Shown here piece after piece: positions 1 to 8,959 of a stretch of DNA of 64,000 nucleotides. The stretch's first letter is position 1. Every line of letters begins with the position of its first letter. Where the stretch lies: the NCBI GenBank assembly GCA_044223975.1, contig JBGALI010000007.1:138927-202926 (forward strand). The letters run 5' to 3'. The notes under the pieces are model-generated. The model saw only the letters and a list, made by a program, of their open reading frames with translations, made no database searches and was not told where the DNA came from. The translations under genes were made by a program, and so were the position numbers. The stretch is from CAZCPB01 sp044223975 (lineage in GTDB: Bacteria > Planctomycetota > Phycisphaerae > Phycisphaerales > UBA1924).

Positions 1-375
1 GTGGCCCCCGTGTCGGTCACCGATGTGGCCCGCGCGTTCGCCGCGGCGCTCGACCGCCCGGCTTCGATCGGCGAGGTGTACAACCTCGTCGGGAGCGAGA
101 CGCTCACGTGGCCTCAGATGCTCACGCTCTATCGCGACAAGACCAGCGCAGGGAACGAGCGCATCTCGCCGTGGGGCGTGCCGAGCGAGATCGCGTCCAA
201 GATTGCGTTGGCGGCCTCGAAGATCGGGCTCGGTCACCTGCTTCCGTTCGACGAGGGCATGGCGATCATGGGAGGGCAGGACTCGACCGGATCGCCCGAC
301 AAGGCCACGGCCGATCTGGGCATCGAGTTCGCGCCGTTCAGCACGAGCTTTGCGGAGTACGCCGGCGAGATCTGA
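1..375 (+). CDS. NAD(P)-binding epimerase / NDUFA9-like protein, C-terminal fragment
   Basis: This is the last 124 residues of a gene that begins before the window. The segment reading 'VSVTDVARAFAAALDRP' followed by 'YNLVGSETLTW' matches the C-terminal part of extended short-chain dehydrogenases of the NDUFA9 / NAD-dependent epimerase type, where the substrate-binding lobe follows the Rossmann fold. The nucleotide-binding glycine motif is expected upstream and cannot be seen. It ends with TGA only 8 bp from the stop of the convergent lipoprotein gene. Substrate unknown. The family call is fairly safe; the exact enzyme is not. Confidence 0.6.
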   Translation: MAPVSVTDVARAFAAALDRPASIGEVYNLVGSETLTWPQMLTLYRDKTSAGNERISPWGVPSEIASKIALAASKIGLGHLLPFDEGMAIMGGQDSTGSPDKATADLGIEFAPFSTSFAEYAGEI

Positions 376-383
376 CGGCCGGT

Positions 384-1706
384 CTACTCGACGGGAGCGG
401 GCGGCGGCAGCACCGAGAACGCGACGATCGTGAGCAGCGACGGGTCGCGCTTGTTGGCCGGGCCGATGAGGATCAGCGGGCGGTCCTGGTTGTTGGTGGC
501 GCGCGGGACGTACGACGCCTCCATCAGCCGCGCGGCCTTGGTCCCGGCGTTGATGTCCGCCGGCATCGCAGAAAACATCAGCCCTTCAGGGGTGGTCTGG
601 AAGAATCCCGGCGGGTCGATCAGCGGCGTCTGAGCGGCGGCGATCGAACCCGCCGTCAACGGCATGATCGCGCCGTCGCGCCACCAGAACGCGGCCATCC
701 GTTGAAGGCCCGGGTGGAAGAACAGAACCGCCTCTTCAGCGCCGACCGGCTCCTTGGCCCCGTCCACCGGCGCGCAGGGCACGCCCGCGACGGTCTGGTA
801 CGCCAGCGTGAGATCGCCGGAGGAACTGAGCACACGGCTCGCCAGGGGCGGACCGAACGACCGCGGTCGCGTGCCGTCGGCGTTCTTCACGCGCAGGGCG
901 ACGATCTCGAGGCCGGAGTTCGAGAGCACCAGCGTGCACACCACACGCCCGCCGGGCGCGATGATGGGGAAGCAGCAGGAGCCGTCGGGGGGAGCGAAGA
1001 CGAGGGACGCACCCTCGGGAGTATTGACGACCAGCTCGGAGCGGACCCCTCCCACGGCGCGGTGCGTGTAGGCGAGCGTGCCGTCGGGCCCGATGACGGC
1101 GTGGGCGTTCACGTCCGATCCCTGCACCAGCCACTCCATCTTGGTGCCCGCCCACACGGCGCGCCCGATCCAGCGAGAGCCGTCCGGTCGCGGCCATTCG
1201 ACCAGACAGCCCCGGGAGTCGCTGGAGCGCCCGAGGACCACGCCGCGCGGCAGCGGCTCGGCCGGCACGACCTCGCGCATCGGGGTCTGCTTGAGATTGA
1301 AGATGCCGACGCGCGTACCGGGCGAGTGGGTGGCGTCCGGCTGCGCCAGGAGCGTCGGCCACGTCGGCGCGTCCCCCTGCTCGACGGCGCCGTACTGGCC
1401 ATCGGGCGAGATCAGGGGGAGCACCTGGCCGTCGTACGGAACGGTCCCCAGCGGCAGCAGCCGGAAGTTGAGCCGCGATGTCATCGACGCGTTGGAGGGC
1501 ACCGGGGTCGCGATGGGGCCGTCGGGGAGGCGAGGCTTCTCGGTGGAGGGTGAGGTTGCCGCTCCCGCGCGAGACGGCGATGAACGCGAAGGTCGTTCGG
1601 TCACACAGCCCGCCAGCAGAAGCGCAGAGCCAAGCAGCAGCAGCACGCCGAGACGCGAGGGGCGAGGCAGGGGCTCGGGATAGAGGGCCAGGGGAGGCAT
1701 GGTCAT
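384..1706 (-). CDS. Lipoprotein at the end of the type II secretion operon
   Basis: A 440-residue predicted lipoprotein. After a short N-region a hydrophobic stretch runs into the lipobox LLAGC (about residues 30-34), so it should be lipid-anchored. The body has repeats of the type 'SPDGQYGAV' and 'GPDGTLAYTHRA', suggesting a beta-propeller-like fold. I recognise no family. The open frame continues upstream into gspD, but the ATG at 1706 sits 13 bp past the gspD stop and places the signal peptide sensibly; an ATG at 1700 is equally possible. Last gene of the secretion operon. A pilotin-like or substrate role is conceivable but unproven. Confidence 0.6.
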   Translation of the reverse strand: MTMPPLALYPEPLPRPSRLGVLLLLGSALLLAGCVTERPSRSSPSRAGAATSPSTEKPRLPDGPIATPVPSNASMTSRLNFRLLPLGTVPYDGQVLPLISPDGQYGAVEQGDAPTWPTLLAQPDATHSPGTRVGIFNLKQTPMREVVPAEPLPRGVVLGRSSDSRGCLVEWPRPDGSRWIGRAVWAGTKMEWLVQGSDVNAHAVIGPDGTLAYTHRAVGGVRSELVVNTPEGASLVFAPPDGSCCFPIIAPGGRVVCTLVLSNSGLEIVALRVKNADGTRPRSFGPPLASRVLSSSGDLTLAYQTVAGVPCAPVDGAKEPVGAEEAVLFFHPGLQRMAAFWWRDGAIMPLTAGSIAAAQTPLIDPPGFFQTTPEGLMFSAMPADINAGTKAARLMEASYVPRATNNQDRPLILIGPANKRDPSLLTIVAFSVLPPPAPVE

Positions 1707-1719
1707 GGCGACGGTCTTC

Positions 1720-4491
1720 TCAGCCGCCCACAGGTGAGAGGGCCTGCTGCTGCCCTTCGGCCGGCGGCTTCTGCGGGGATTGGTCCGGCGCCGGGGCCGC
1801 CGTGGAAGGCTGATCGAGAGAGGCGGGACCGGACTTGCTGTCGAGTTCATCCCGTGTCTTCATCTCGTTGCGGAGGTCATCGAGCCGCCGCTTGAACGGA
1901 TCGTTCATGCGCTGACGGTCGTCGGCATTCTCGACCACGATCGGGGTGATGAAGACGAGCAGCTCGGAGTCTATGAGAGACTTCTCGGTCGACTGGAAGA
2001 GCAGGCCCAGTAGAGGGATGTCGCCCAAACCGGGCACCTTGCGGACAATGTCGGAAATCTCCTTGCGCCGGATGCCGGAGATGACCAGCGTCTGGCCGTC
2101 CTGGAGGATGAGCTGCGTGGTGGTCTCGCGGCGATCCACCACGAAGCCGAGCGAGGTGGTGGCCGAGTTCCCGGGCTGGATGTTGGCGAGCTGCACGTTC
2201 ACGGTCATGTCCACGTTGCGGTTAACGGTGATGCGCGGGCGGCAACGCAGCTGGATGCCGACGGCCCGGTAGTCGAACGACTGGGTGATGTTGCCCTGGT
2301 TGTTCACCTGCGAGTCGGTGACGAACGGGATGTCCTGCCCGGCGAAGAACTGGGCTTCCTGGTTGTCGCTCGTGAAGATGCGGGGCTCGCTCAGGATCTT
2401 CACGCCCGTCTTCTCGTTCAGGGCCTGCAGGAGCACGTTGAGATTGGTGCCCACGCTGATGACGGACGTGTCGAACAGCCCCGGGAACACGTTGGTAGCG
2501 ATCCCCGCGACCGTCTGGTTGCCGCCGCCGGCCGGGCCGATGTTGACCGCGTTGTCGGTCCTCGTGGGCGTGATCGCCCCCGACGCCCAGCGGATACCGA
2601 GCGACGTGGCGTCGTCGGTGCTGATCTCGCAGATGATCGCCGAGATGAGGACCTGGCGTCCGGGCTTGTCGAGGGACTGGATCAAGTCGACGACGGAGTT
2701 GCGGTACTCCGGGGGTGCGATGATCATGAGAGCGTTCTGGCGCCAGACGGGGACGATGCGGAGCTCACCGATCAGGTTGGAGGCGCCGCGCCGGTCGGTG
2801 GGAGGGCGGGAGCGCTGCCACCAGAACGCCAGCGTGGTAGCGGTGCTGCCGCCGGTTTGGCCTTGCTGGTTCTGCTGGTTGGCGTTCTGGGTGGCGCCCT
2901 GGGTCGTGTCGCGGGCGAAGGGGCTGGCGGTGCTGGTGCCCGAGGTCAGCCCGGAACTCTGGCGCGGGAACGAGGCGAGGGTGCCGTCCTGGGCGAGCAG
3001 CGTGTTGAGCTGCTCGGCAAGTTCCTCGGCGTTGGCGTGCTTGAGCTCGACGATCTGGGGGAGGCCGACCTCCTGGGGCCGGTCGAGGTCCTGGATGATC
3101 TTGTCGATGAACGCCATGTTGTCGGGCGTTTTGGCCATGACCAGGAGCCGACCCGACTCGGGCATCGCCTCGAAAGAAATCTGCCCGGCGAGGCGGTTCA
3201 CGCCGGGGCCGGTGCTCGAAGACGATCCGGATGCCTGGCCGCCGAAACCGGCGTTGCCCGAGTTTGACGTCGTGCGCGTGTTGTTGATGATCTTTTCGAG
3301 CAGATCCCGCATCTTGACAGGGTCGCTGTTCTTGAGGTCGTAGACGCGAGGGGTGAGCAGGTCCTCGGGGAGCGGCTTGTCCCAGTACGTCCCGATCTGC
3401 TCGCGGATCTGCTCGATCACCTGGCGCTCGGCCAGCACCGTGATCGAGTTCTGCTGGCTGTTGGCCGTGACGCGAAGATTGACGGACGTGGCCGTGGCGT
3501 CTGAACCCTGGCCCGCTCTCGCCTGGTTGCCTCCTCCACCTCCGCCTCCCTGCCTGCCGCCTCCGCCTCCGCCTCCCTGCCGTCCGCCGCCACCTCCACC
3601 GCCTCCACCGCCGCCTCCACCGCCCCCGAAGAACTGCTGGAACGGATTCCGATTTTGGTTCTGGGCCCCGCCTCCCGCCGCGCCCGTGGTGGTGCTGGCG
3701 GAGTACAGGTCTCTGATGTTCTGCGCGACCTGCTCGGCATCGGCGAATCGCAGGCGGAAGGTTTCGGTGACGAGCGAGGCCGCGGCTGGCTGATCGAGCG
3801 AGGTGATGACGCGCTCGAAGCGTTTGAGCAGTCCGACGTTGCCCATGATGATGAGCTGATTGGACTCCTTGTCCACGGTCATCTTGGCGTAGTCGGGGAG
3901 CGCGTCCTTGAGAATCGTGCCGATGTTCTCGGCGGACGCGTGGTGGAGCGCGAAGACCTTCTCAACGATGACGCCCGGGTCAGTGCGCGTCAGGAGCGAC
4001 TCTTCGGGGCCGACGACCTGAACGCCCCCGGCCTTGCCAACCTCCGCGATGTCGCGGAGCGTGACCAGGTCATCGGTCTCGACAACGCCGATCCCGCTCT
4101 GCTGCAGCGCCAGGAACACAAAGTCGAGCGCCTGCTGGCGCGGGATGGGCCGGTCGTTGACGATCGTCACGCGCCGCGTGAGCACGTCCTGCTGCGGCAT
4201 GACCACCTTTCCCGTGGCCTCCGTGATGAACGGGATGAGCTGCTCGACCGAAACGTTCTTGAATGCCAGTACGGTCGCTGCGCCCTCCAGCACGCGCCGG
4301 TTTCCCGCCGTGAGCTTGTCGTCCTTGGCGGCAGGCGTAGCGGCGTCGCTCGCGGGCTTGTCGGCGGGGGCGGTCGTCGGCGGCTCGGCCTGGCGCGCGC
4401 TGGCCGCGCCGGCGACGAGCGCCAGCGCGAGGGCCGCGCTCAGGTGCTTCTTCGCCGTGGTCCGGGGTGCCGATCGTCCTGCGTGCAGCAT
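1720..4491 (-). CDS. gspD: Type II secretion secretin GspD
   Basis: Outer-membrane secretin, 923 residues, forming the exit pore of the type II secretion system. A signal peptide covers about residues 1-32. Several N-domain repeats follow, such as 'VFALHHASAENIGTIL', 'VYDLKNSDPVKMRDLL' and 'VELKHANAEELAEQL'. The C-terminal third is a canonical secretin domain with 'VKILSEPRIFTSDNQEA' and 'VPGLGDIPLLGLLF'. Between the first N-domains (around residues 280-325) lies a glycine-rich spacer of poly-G runs broken by RQ and NQ. The start at 4491 has GGAAGGA upstream; the frame stays open further but would lose the signal peptide. It follows the GspC-like gene by 52 bp. Confidence 0.93.
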   Translation of the reverse strand: MLHAGRSAPRTTAKKHLSAALALALVAGAASARQAEPPTTAPADKPASDAATPAAKDDKLTAGNRRVLEGAATVLAFKNVSVEQLIPFITEATGKVVMPQQDVLTRRVTIVNDRPIPRQQALDFVFLALQQSGIGVVETDDLVTLRDIAEVGKAGGVQVVGPEESLLTRTDPGVIVEKVFALHHASAENIGTILKDALPDYAKMTVDKESNQLIIMGNVGLLKRFERVITSLDQPAAASLVTETFRLRFADAEQVAQNIRDLYSASTTTGAAGGGAQNQNRNPFQQFFGGGGGGGGGGGGGGGRQGGGGGGGRQGGGGGGGNQARAGQGSDATATSVNLRVTANSQQNSITVLAERQVIEQIREQIGTYWDKPLPEDLLTPRVYDLKNSDPVKMRDLLEKIINNTRTTSNSGNAGFGGQASGSSSSTGPGVNRLAGQISFEAMPESGRLLVMAKTPDNMAFIDKIIQDLDRPQEVGLPQIVELKHANAEELAEQLNTLLAQDGTLASFPRQSSGLTSGTSTASPFARDTTQGATQNANQQNQQGQTGGSTATTLAFWWQRSRPPTDRRGASNLIGELRIVPVWRQNALMIIAPPEYRNSVVDLIQSLDKPGRQVLISAIICEISTDDATSLGIRWASGAITPTRTDNAVNIGPAGGGNQTVAGIATNVFPGLFDTSVISVGTNLNVLLQALNEKTGVKILSEPRIFTSDNQEAQFFAGQDIPFVTDSQVNNQGNITQSFDYRAVGIQLRCRPRITVNRNVDMTVNVQLANIQPGNSATTSLGFVVDRRETTTQLILQDGQTLVISGIRRKEISDIVRKVPGLGDIPLLGLLFQSTEKSLIDSELLVFITPIVVENADDRQRMNDPFKRRLDDLRNEMKTRDELDSKSGPASLDQPSTAAPAPDQSPQKPPAEGQQQALSPVGG

Positions 4492-4543
4492 GGAGAGTCC
4501 TTCCGATCGTCTCGGGTCGTGGGTCGCGGTCGTGCTCAAGAGA

Positions 4544-5266
4544 TCATCTCGGCTCAGGGGTGGAAGGCGGGTTCGGGGGAGGCGGGTTGCCGCCGGGCGG
4601 GGGCGTATTTCCCGGCGGCGGTTCGCTCGTCGGGGCGGGCGTGGGAGCCTTGGCCGCTTCGGGCTTGGACTCCGGTGCGGCTTTGGTTTCGGAGGACGGG
4701 CCGGGCTTGGGGTCTTGGGCCGGCGCAGTGCTTTCCGTCGACGTGGAGCCGCTCTTCTTTTCCGCGAAGACCACCCGATCGTGGTCAAAGAGGCTCACCG
4801 TAAATTCGACGCCCTCCCACTCCAGGACCGCGCTCCACGGCGGGCTCAGCGCCTTGACCCTCAGGGATCGCTCCGCCGGGTCGCCGGGCAGGAGCCGCCT
4901 TCCGTCGGCGAAGTACGCCGCGCCGTTGGCGAAGCCGACGAGCGCGGGCCCGCCGTAGCTGGTGGGGGCGCTGGGCGTGGGGTCGACCGGTCGCGGCCCT
5001 TCGGCCCTGCGCGGCGCCGAGGGGATGAAGAACATCGAGCGTCCGTTGATCTGGGCGAGGTGGCCGTCGAAGCTCTTTTTGAACTGGTCCTCGCGCTGCT
5101 TCTCATCGTTGGCGCCCGAGCCGGTGGCGCTGGCGGCAGGCGTCAGCAACGCGCCGACCAGATCGCGCGACGAGAGCAGCAGGATGATCGCCCCAAGCGC
5201 CGCAGCGCCGAGCGCGACCCGCCCCATGGGGCCCAGCTGGGCCCACAGCGCTCGTGAACGGACCAT
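4544..5266 (-). CDS. GspC-like inner-membrane protein of the secretion operon (tentative)
   Basis: A 240-residue protein with one transmembrane helix near residues 14-34, then a periplasmic region with 'INGRSMFFIP', 'GGPALVGFANGAAYFADG' and 'VEFTVSLFDHDRV'. This layout and beta-rich module resemble the HR domain of GspC/PilP, which links the inner-membrane platform to the secretin. The last 70 residues are low-complexity proline/alanine/serine. It lies between the GspM-like gene (14 bp upstream) and gspD (52 bp downstream), which fits a GspC role. No PDZ domain is visible. The start at 5266 is the first ATG that keeps the helix N-terminal. The assignment rests on topology and position more than on sequence identity. 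Confidence 0.5.
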   Translation of the reverse strand: MVRSRALWAQLGPMGRVALGAAALGAIILLLSSRDLVGALLTPAASATGSGANDEKQREDQFKKSFDGHLAQINGRSMFFIPSAPRRAEGPRPVDPTPSAPTSYGGPALVGFANGAAYFADGRRLLPGDPAERSLRVKALSPPWSAVLEWEGVEFTVSLFDHDRVVFAEKKSGSTSTESTAPAQDPKPGPSSETKAAPESKPEAAKAPTPAPTSEPPPGNTPPPGGNPPPPNPPSTPEPR

Positions 5267-5280
5267 CCCGTGCCCCGTGT

Positions 5281-5898
5281 TCAACGCGTCTTCCCCTTGC
5301 GAACGAGTTCCCACGCTTCGACCGCGATGCTCGCCCTGACCTGGCGCGACGACGAGGACTTCGCGCCCGGCGCCGGCGTGCTCTTGCGCAGCTGGACGCG
5401 CGAAACCGCGGCAACCTCGGGCGAGCGCTCCAGGTCCGCGAGCACCCCCATGAACACCTCCGGCGTGGCGTCGAACTGGAGCTCGGTGATAAGCCGATCG
5501 ACCCGATAGTCGGCGCCGAACGCCGACGAGAGCGAGCCGCTCGAAAGGGGCGTTTCCTTGACCGTGCTCGTGTGATCGCGCACGCCGTGGGTCTGAAGCA
5601 CAGTGGCGATGCAGCGGGTGAGCGCATCGGCCCGCTCCGCGGGCGGGCCGGGGAGCTGCGGGAGGCCAAAGTGCGTGACGCCGGTCTTGAGGTCGGTCTC
5701 GGCCACTTCCGCGTCGCCGGTGCCGTTCCGCGCTGCCGCGAGCTGCTTGGCCTTCTCGTCGGCTTTCACCTCGAACGCACTCCGCTTGTCCAAGATCGGT
5801 TCGACGACAACGAAATAGGCGACGAACGCCAGACCGGCGATGGCGGCCCATCGCACGGCGCGGGGAAGGGCGCGGTAGCGGTCTGCCAGCGTGCTCAT
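5281..5898 (-). CDS. GspM/PilO-like type II secretion protein
   Basis: A 205-residue bitopic protein. The short cytoplasmic N-terminus 'MSTLADRYRALPRAVRW' is followed by a transmembrane helix at about 18-36 and then a helical stretch and a ferredoxin-like alpha/beta domain. This is the layout of GspM/PilO proteins, which pair with GspL in the inner-membrane platform. The start codon overlaps the end of the GspL gene by 4 nt (ATGA), implying translational coupling and supporting the partnership. Sequence identity in this family is low, so position and topology carry the call. Confidence 0.65.
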   Translation of the reverse strand: MSTLADRYRALPRAVRWAAIAGLAFVAYFVVVEPILDKRSAFEVKADEKAKQLAAARNGTGDAEVAETDLKTGVTHFGLPQLPGPPAERADALTRCIATVLQTHGVRDHTSTVKETPLSSGSLSSAFGADYRVDRLITELQFDATPEVFMGVLADLERSPEVAAVSRVQLRKSTPAPGAKSSSSRQVRASIAVEAWELVRKGKTR

Positions 5899-7631
5899 TT
5901 GGCCCCCCCCGGCTGCTTCAGCGCATCGCGCCGCTCTTTGAGCTTCGCGACCTCGTGCTCGAGGCGAGCCTTGGCCCCCGCGTCGGCCTGGCCCGAGTTG
6001 GCGACGCGCTGGCGGTTGGTCCACTCCTTGAGCACCACGCCGAAGTCCGACATTGCCGCGATCTGCTCGTCGGTCAACGGTGCGGGAATATCGAGCTTGG
6101 CCGGCGTGGGGCGGGCGGACGGCGCATCGCTGCCGCGGCCTCTCCGGTCGCTTCGATCGTCACGGCCCGCGCGGCCGTCGCGCCGACCGCCGTTCCCGGA
6201 CTCCGCGCGAGAATCTCCGTCGCTCGGCGCGGACGCGGCACCTTCGCCGTACAGACGCACCACCAGCGGCTTGGCCGCGAAGTCATCGACCGGCTTCACG
6301 GGAGTGTGCGGGCTGATCACCTCCGCGGAGACGTCGAACGACACGCCCGTCGAGGTGGTCTCGGCGCGGGCGACCTTGAGTTTCTCGAAGAGGTGCGTGT
6401 CGTTGAGATTCTTCTGGAGTTGCGTGAGGAGCTGCTGGTTCTCGGCGTTGCCCTTGAACGCCAGGCCCTGGTCGGGCGCGAGGGTGATCGAATCGACCGT
6501 GACCCCCTCGGGCGTTGCCGCGGAGATGTCGGCCAGGAGCTTGGTCATGGGCCAGCGGACCTGCTCCATCTCGCGGTAGAGGGCCGCCCGCTGCTGGATC
6601 TGCGCGCGAGCCTTGTCCTGATCGGGAAGACCCGCGGTCTTCCGGGTGAGCACCGCGGCGCGGGCCGCGGCAAAGCCCAGCGGCGAGAGCAGCGCGACGA
6701 CGATGGCCAGCGCGAGCACCGCGGCGGCGTTGCGGGGGACGCCCATCCACCCCGCGACGCGCTCGGGCCAGGGCGCACGCTGCCAGGGCGGTTCGGCCGT
6801 GAGCTGGGCGAGGCGCTGCGCGCCGGGCTCGGACGAGAGCGCGACCAGGGCCGCGCCCAGCGCCAGCCCGTAGGTGTCGAGCCAGGCGGGATCGGACGGC
6901 ACGCCGTCGATCCCGGAGCGGAGCGACGCCGCGGCCGAATCCGTGAGCAGCAGCTCACGCTTTGAGGAGAACTCGGGCGATTCGGCGCCGACCGAGGCGC
7001 ACGTCTCCGACAGGTGCCGGGCCACCGCTGCGTCCCACGCGCCGCGCGTCTCGGTCGTTTCGATAAGCACCCGCGCCGCTGTGCGGCCCACGCCGGGCGC
7101 GATGATCGAGATCGCCCCGGACTCGTGGCGGGCCGCGACCGCGGCGCCGCGTCCGCCGGCGAGTGTGGCCAACGCCGCGATCTCCGTGGTCCACCGCTGG
7201 TCGGGCCAGGGGATGCTGATGATCGCGTCGTCGCCGGTACGCCAGGCCGTGAGCAGGGCGTGCGCGCCCGCCGGACCTGCGCCCGGGAGGACGCCCGCGC
7301 CGCGCCGGTGCGCAGGGATTTCGTCGGGGAGCGAAGCTTCGGCCATCAGCCCAGCGGCCGCGGCCAGTTCGTCGGGCGATCCGGGCGGGACGGGCGCGAC
7401 GCGGCAGACCGTGCGCCGAGCCGGAGCAATCCGCACCAGGCGTCCGACGCCGGCGGACGAGAGCGCGGCGATGAGCTCGGTCTCATGGCCCGGCGCGAAC
7501 GTGCGAGCCAGAGCTACGCCTGCGCGCCCGCGTGCCCGCACGATCACGAGCGCGAGCGTTCCGTCGCGCTCGTGAACACCCGCGATCGGTGCGCCCTGCG
7601 TGTGTCCGTTGGTGCGGGCGAATCGAGTCAT
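5895..7631 (-). CDS. GspL/PilN-like type II secretion platform protein
   Basis: A 578-residue protein. The first 290 residues are an alanine-rich alpha/beta region compatible with the actin-like cytoplasmic domain of GspL/PilM. A single transmembrane helix lies near 300-323, and a PilN-like periplasmic domain follows with 'LADISAATPEGVTVDSI' and 'NAENQQLLTQLQKNLND'. Residues about 440-510 are a charged R/D/G-rich linker, and the C-terminus is a coiled-coil-like segment with 'KLKERRDALKQ'. It overlaps GspK upstream and GspM downstream by 4 nt each. Role inferred: anchoring the GspE ATPase to the membrane. Confidence 0.7.
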   Translation of the reverse strand: MTRFARTNGHTQGAPIAGVHERDGTLALVIVRARGRAGVALARTFAPGHETELIAALSSAGVGRLVRIAPARRTVCRVAPVPPGSPDELAAAAGLMAEASLPDEIPAHRRGAGVLPGAGPAGAHALLTAWRTGDDAIISIPWPDQRWTTEIAALATLAGGRGAAVAARHESGAISIIAPGVGRTAARVLIETTETRGAWDAAVARHLSETCASVGAESPEFSSKRELLLTDSAAASLRSGIDGVPSDPAWLDTYGLALGAALVALSSEPGAQRLAQLTAEPPWQRAPWPERVAGWMGVPRNAAAVLALAIVVALLSPLGFAAARAAVLTRKTAGLPDQDKARAQIQQRAALYREMEQVRWPMTKLLADISAATPEGVTVDSITLAPDQGLAFKGNAENQQLLTQLQKNLNDTHLFEKLKVARAETTSTGVSFDVSAEVISPHTPVKPVDDFAAKPLVVRLYGEGAASAPSDGDSRAESGNGGRRDGRAGRDDRSDRRGRGSDAPSARPTPAKLDIPAPLTDEQIAAMSDFGVVLKEWTNRQRVANSGQADAGAKARLEHEVAKLKERRDALKQPGGAK

Positions 7632-8959
7632 GGGGTGCGCAGCTCCGTGATGGTCGCGGGGATGGTGGACCGGTCGATCGTGGCGACGATCTCGACCTCG
7701 GTGCCCGTGGTGGCGTCGCGCCCCCGCGAGGAGACCACCAGCACGTTGGACCGTACGTCCAGGAACGCCGAGATGCGCGCCAGGCGTGCGCGTGTCATGC
7801 CCGGCACTTCGAGGAGGTCCACGATCGACGTGAAGCCGTTGCTGCGGGCGGCCCGCTCGGCGACGATCGCGTCGGCGAGCGTCGGGTCGAGGCCCGAGAG
7901 GTACTGGAGCGCCTCGGCCTCGCAGGTGTTGAGGTTGAGCTTGCCCGGGGCACCACCGGCCACCGCCCCGATCGAGCACTCGTCGAGCAGCTTGGCCAGT
8001 TCGTCGGTCGAGAGCGCCGCCGGCGGCACGCTGGTCGTCGATGTGGTCAGCCGGGAGAGGTCCGTGCTGATGAAGTCCGACATCTTGGCGCCCGACTGCG
8101 TGGCGTGCTCGAGCACCGCGTCGGCTTGCGTCGCGTCGATCCCGAGGCGCTGCGTCACCTGCTCGCTGGTCGCGGTCGCCAGGTCCAGGCGGGGTTGACC
8201 CGAGCCGGCCAGGCCGCCGTCGACGCTGGCCGCCGTTAGGAGCCCCGACCATCCCGCTTCGAGCTTTCCGTCGGCGTTGTCCGGGGGCCAGGTCGCGTCG
8301 GCGTCGTCCTCGCCGGGGTCGAGGCGGCCGTTCAGGTTCCAGTCTTCCCCGCGAACCAGGGCCCGGCTCGCGCCCGCGACCAGCTCCAACTCACCGATCG
8401 ACCGGAAGCGGCTATTGCGCGCGTTGTACGGGTATGGGCTCGACAGGTAGAACGCGTCCTCGGCCCCGAGCGGGTGGGCGTCCTCGTCCTCATCGATCCA
8501 GTCAAGGATCGCATCGGCCACGTCCTCGGTCATCTGCGGGATGAGCATCAGGTCCTCCTGCGCCAGGAGGTTGATGTTCAGCTTCGCGTGCGCGTCCTGC
8601 GCGCCGATGATCTCGCCGCGCGGCGTGGTGTAAGAGAGTCGGTACGCGGCGCCGCCGGCCAGCTCTCCCTCGCCAGCGCCGGCGATCTCGTCGAACACGG
8701 CGTACGCGTTGAACTGGTCGGGGTTCTGCGCCGAGTACTCGGCGATCGCGATCGCCGTCTCGACGCCCGCACGGGCCGCCCACCGGGCGCGGACTTCGCC
8801 CAGTGCTTCGCGCCCCGCGGCGGCCTGGCGGTACGCGGCCGACTCGACCACTGCGAGCATCACCACGGCCAGGCCGACGATCCAGAGCACCAGGAGCGTG
8901 GCGAACGCGCGTCGACGGGGCGCCGGTGGGGTGTGCTGGCGGGCGGGTGCGCGTCTCAT
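7628..8959 (-). CDS. gspK: General secretion minor pseudopilin GspK
   Basis: A 443-residue minor pseudopilin, long as GspK should be. The N-terminus has a basic leader then 'AFATLLVLWIVGL', the hydrophobic pseudopilin helix. The large alpha domain includes 'AKLNINLL' and, near the C-terminus, the helix-hairpin-helix-like region 'KLNLNTCEAEALQYLSGL' typical of the family. In characterised systems GspK caps the pseudopilus tip with GspI and GspJ, which are encoded immediately upstream here. Start ATG at 8959 lies inside the ATGA overlap with gspJ. Confidence 0.88.
   Translation of the reverse strand: MRRAPARQHTPPAPRRRAFATLLVLWIVGLAVVMLAVVESAAYRQAAAGREALGEVRARWAARAGVETAIAIAEYSAQNPDQFNAYAVFDEIAGAGEGELAGGAAYRLSYTTPRGEIIGAQDAHAKLNINLLAQEDLMLIPQMTEDVADAILDWIDEDEDAHPLGAEDAFYLSSPYPYNARNSRFRSIGELELVAGASRALVRGEDWNLNGRLDPGEDDADATWPPDNADGKLEAGWSGLLTAASVDGGLAGSGQPRLDLATATSEQVTQRLGIDATQADAVLEHATQSGAKMSDFISTDLSRLTTSTTSVPPAALSTDELAKLLDECSIGAVAGGAPGKLNLNTCEAEALQYLSGLDPTLADAIVAERAARSNGFTSIVDLLEVPGMTRARLARISAFLDVRSNVLVVSSRGRDATTGTEVEIVATIDRSTIPATITELRTP

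Noticed and set aside
3353..3793. Plus-strand frame with a long proline run inside gspD
   Set aside because: It is the reverse complement of the poly-glycine codons of the secretin; no start signal or other coding trait.
4491..4788. N-terminal extension of gspD
   Set aside because: It would overlap the GspC-like gene and bury the signal peptide; the ATG at 4491 has a good ribosome site.
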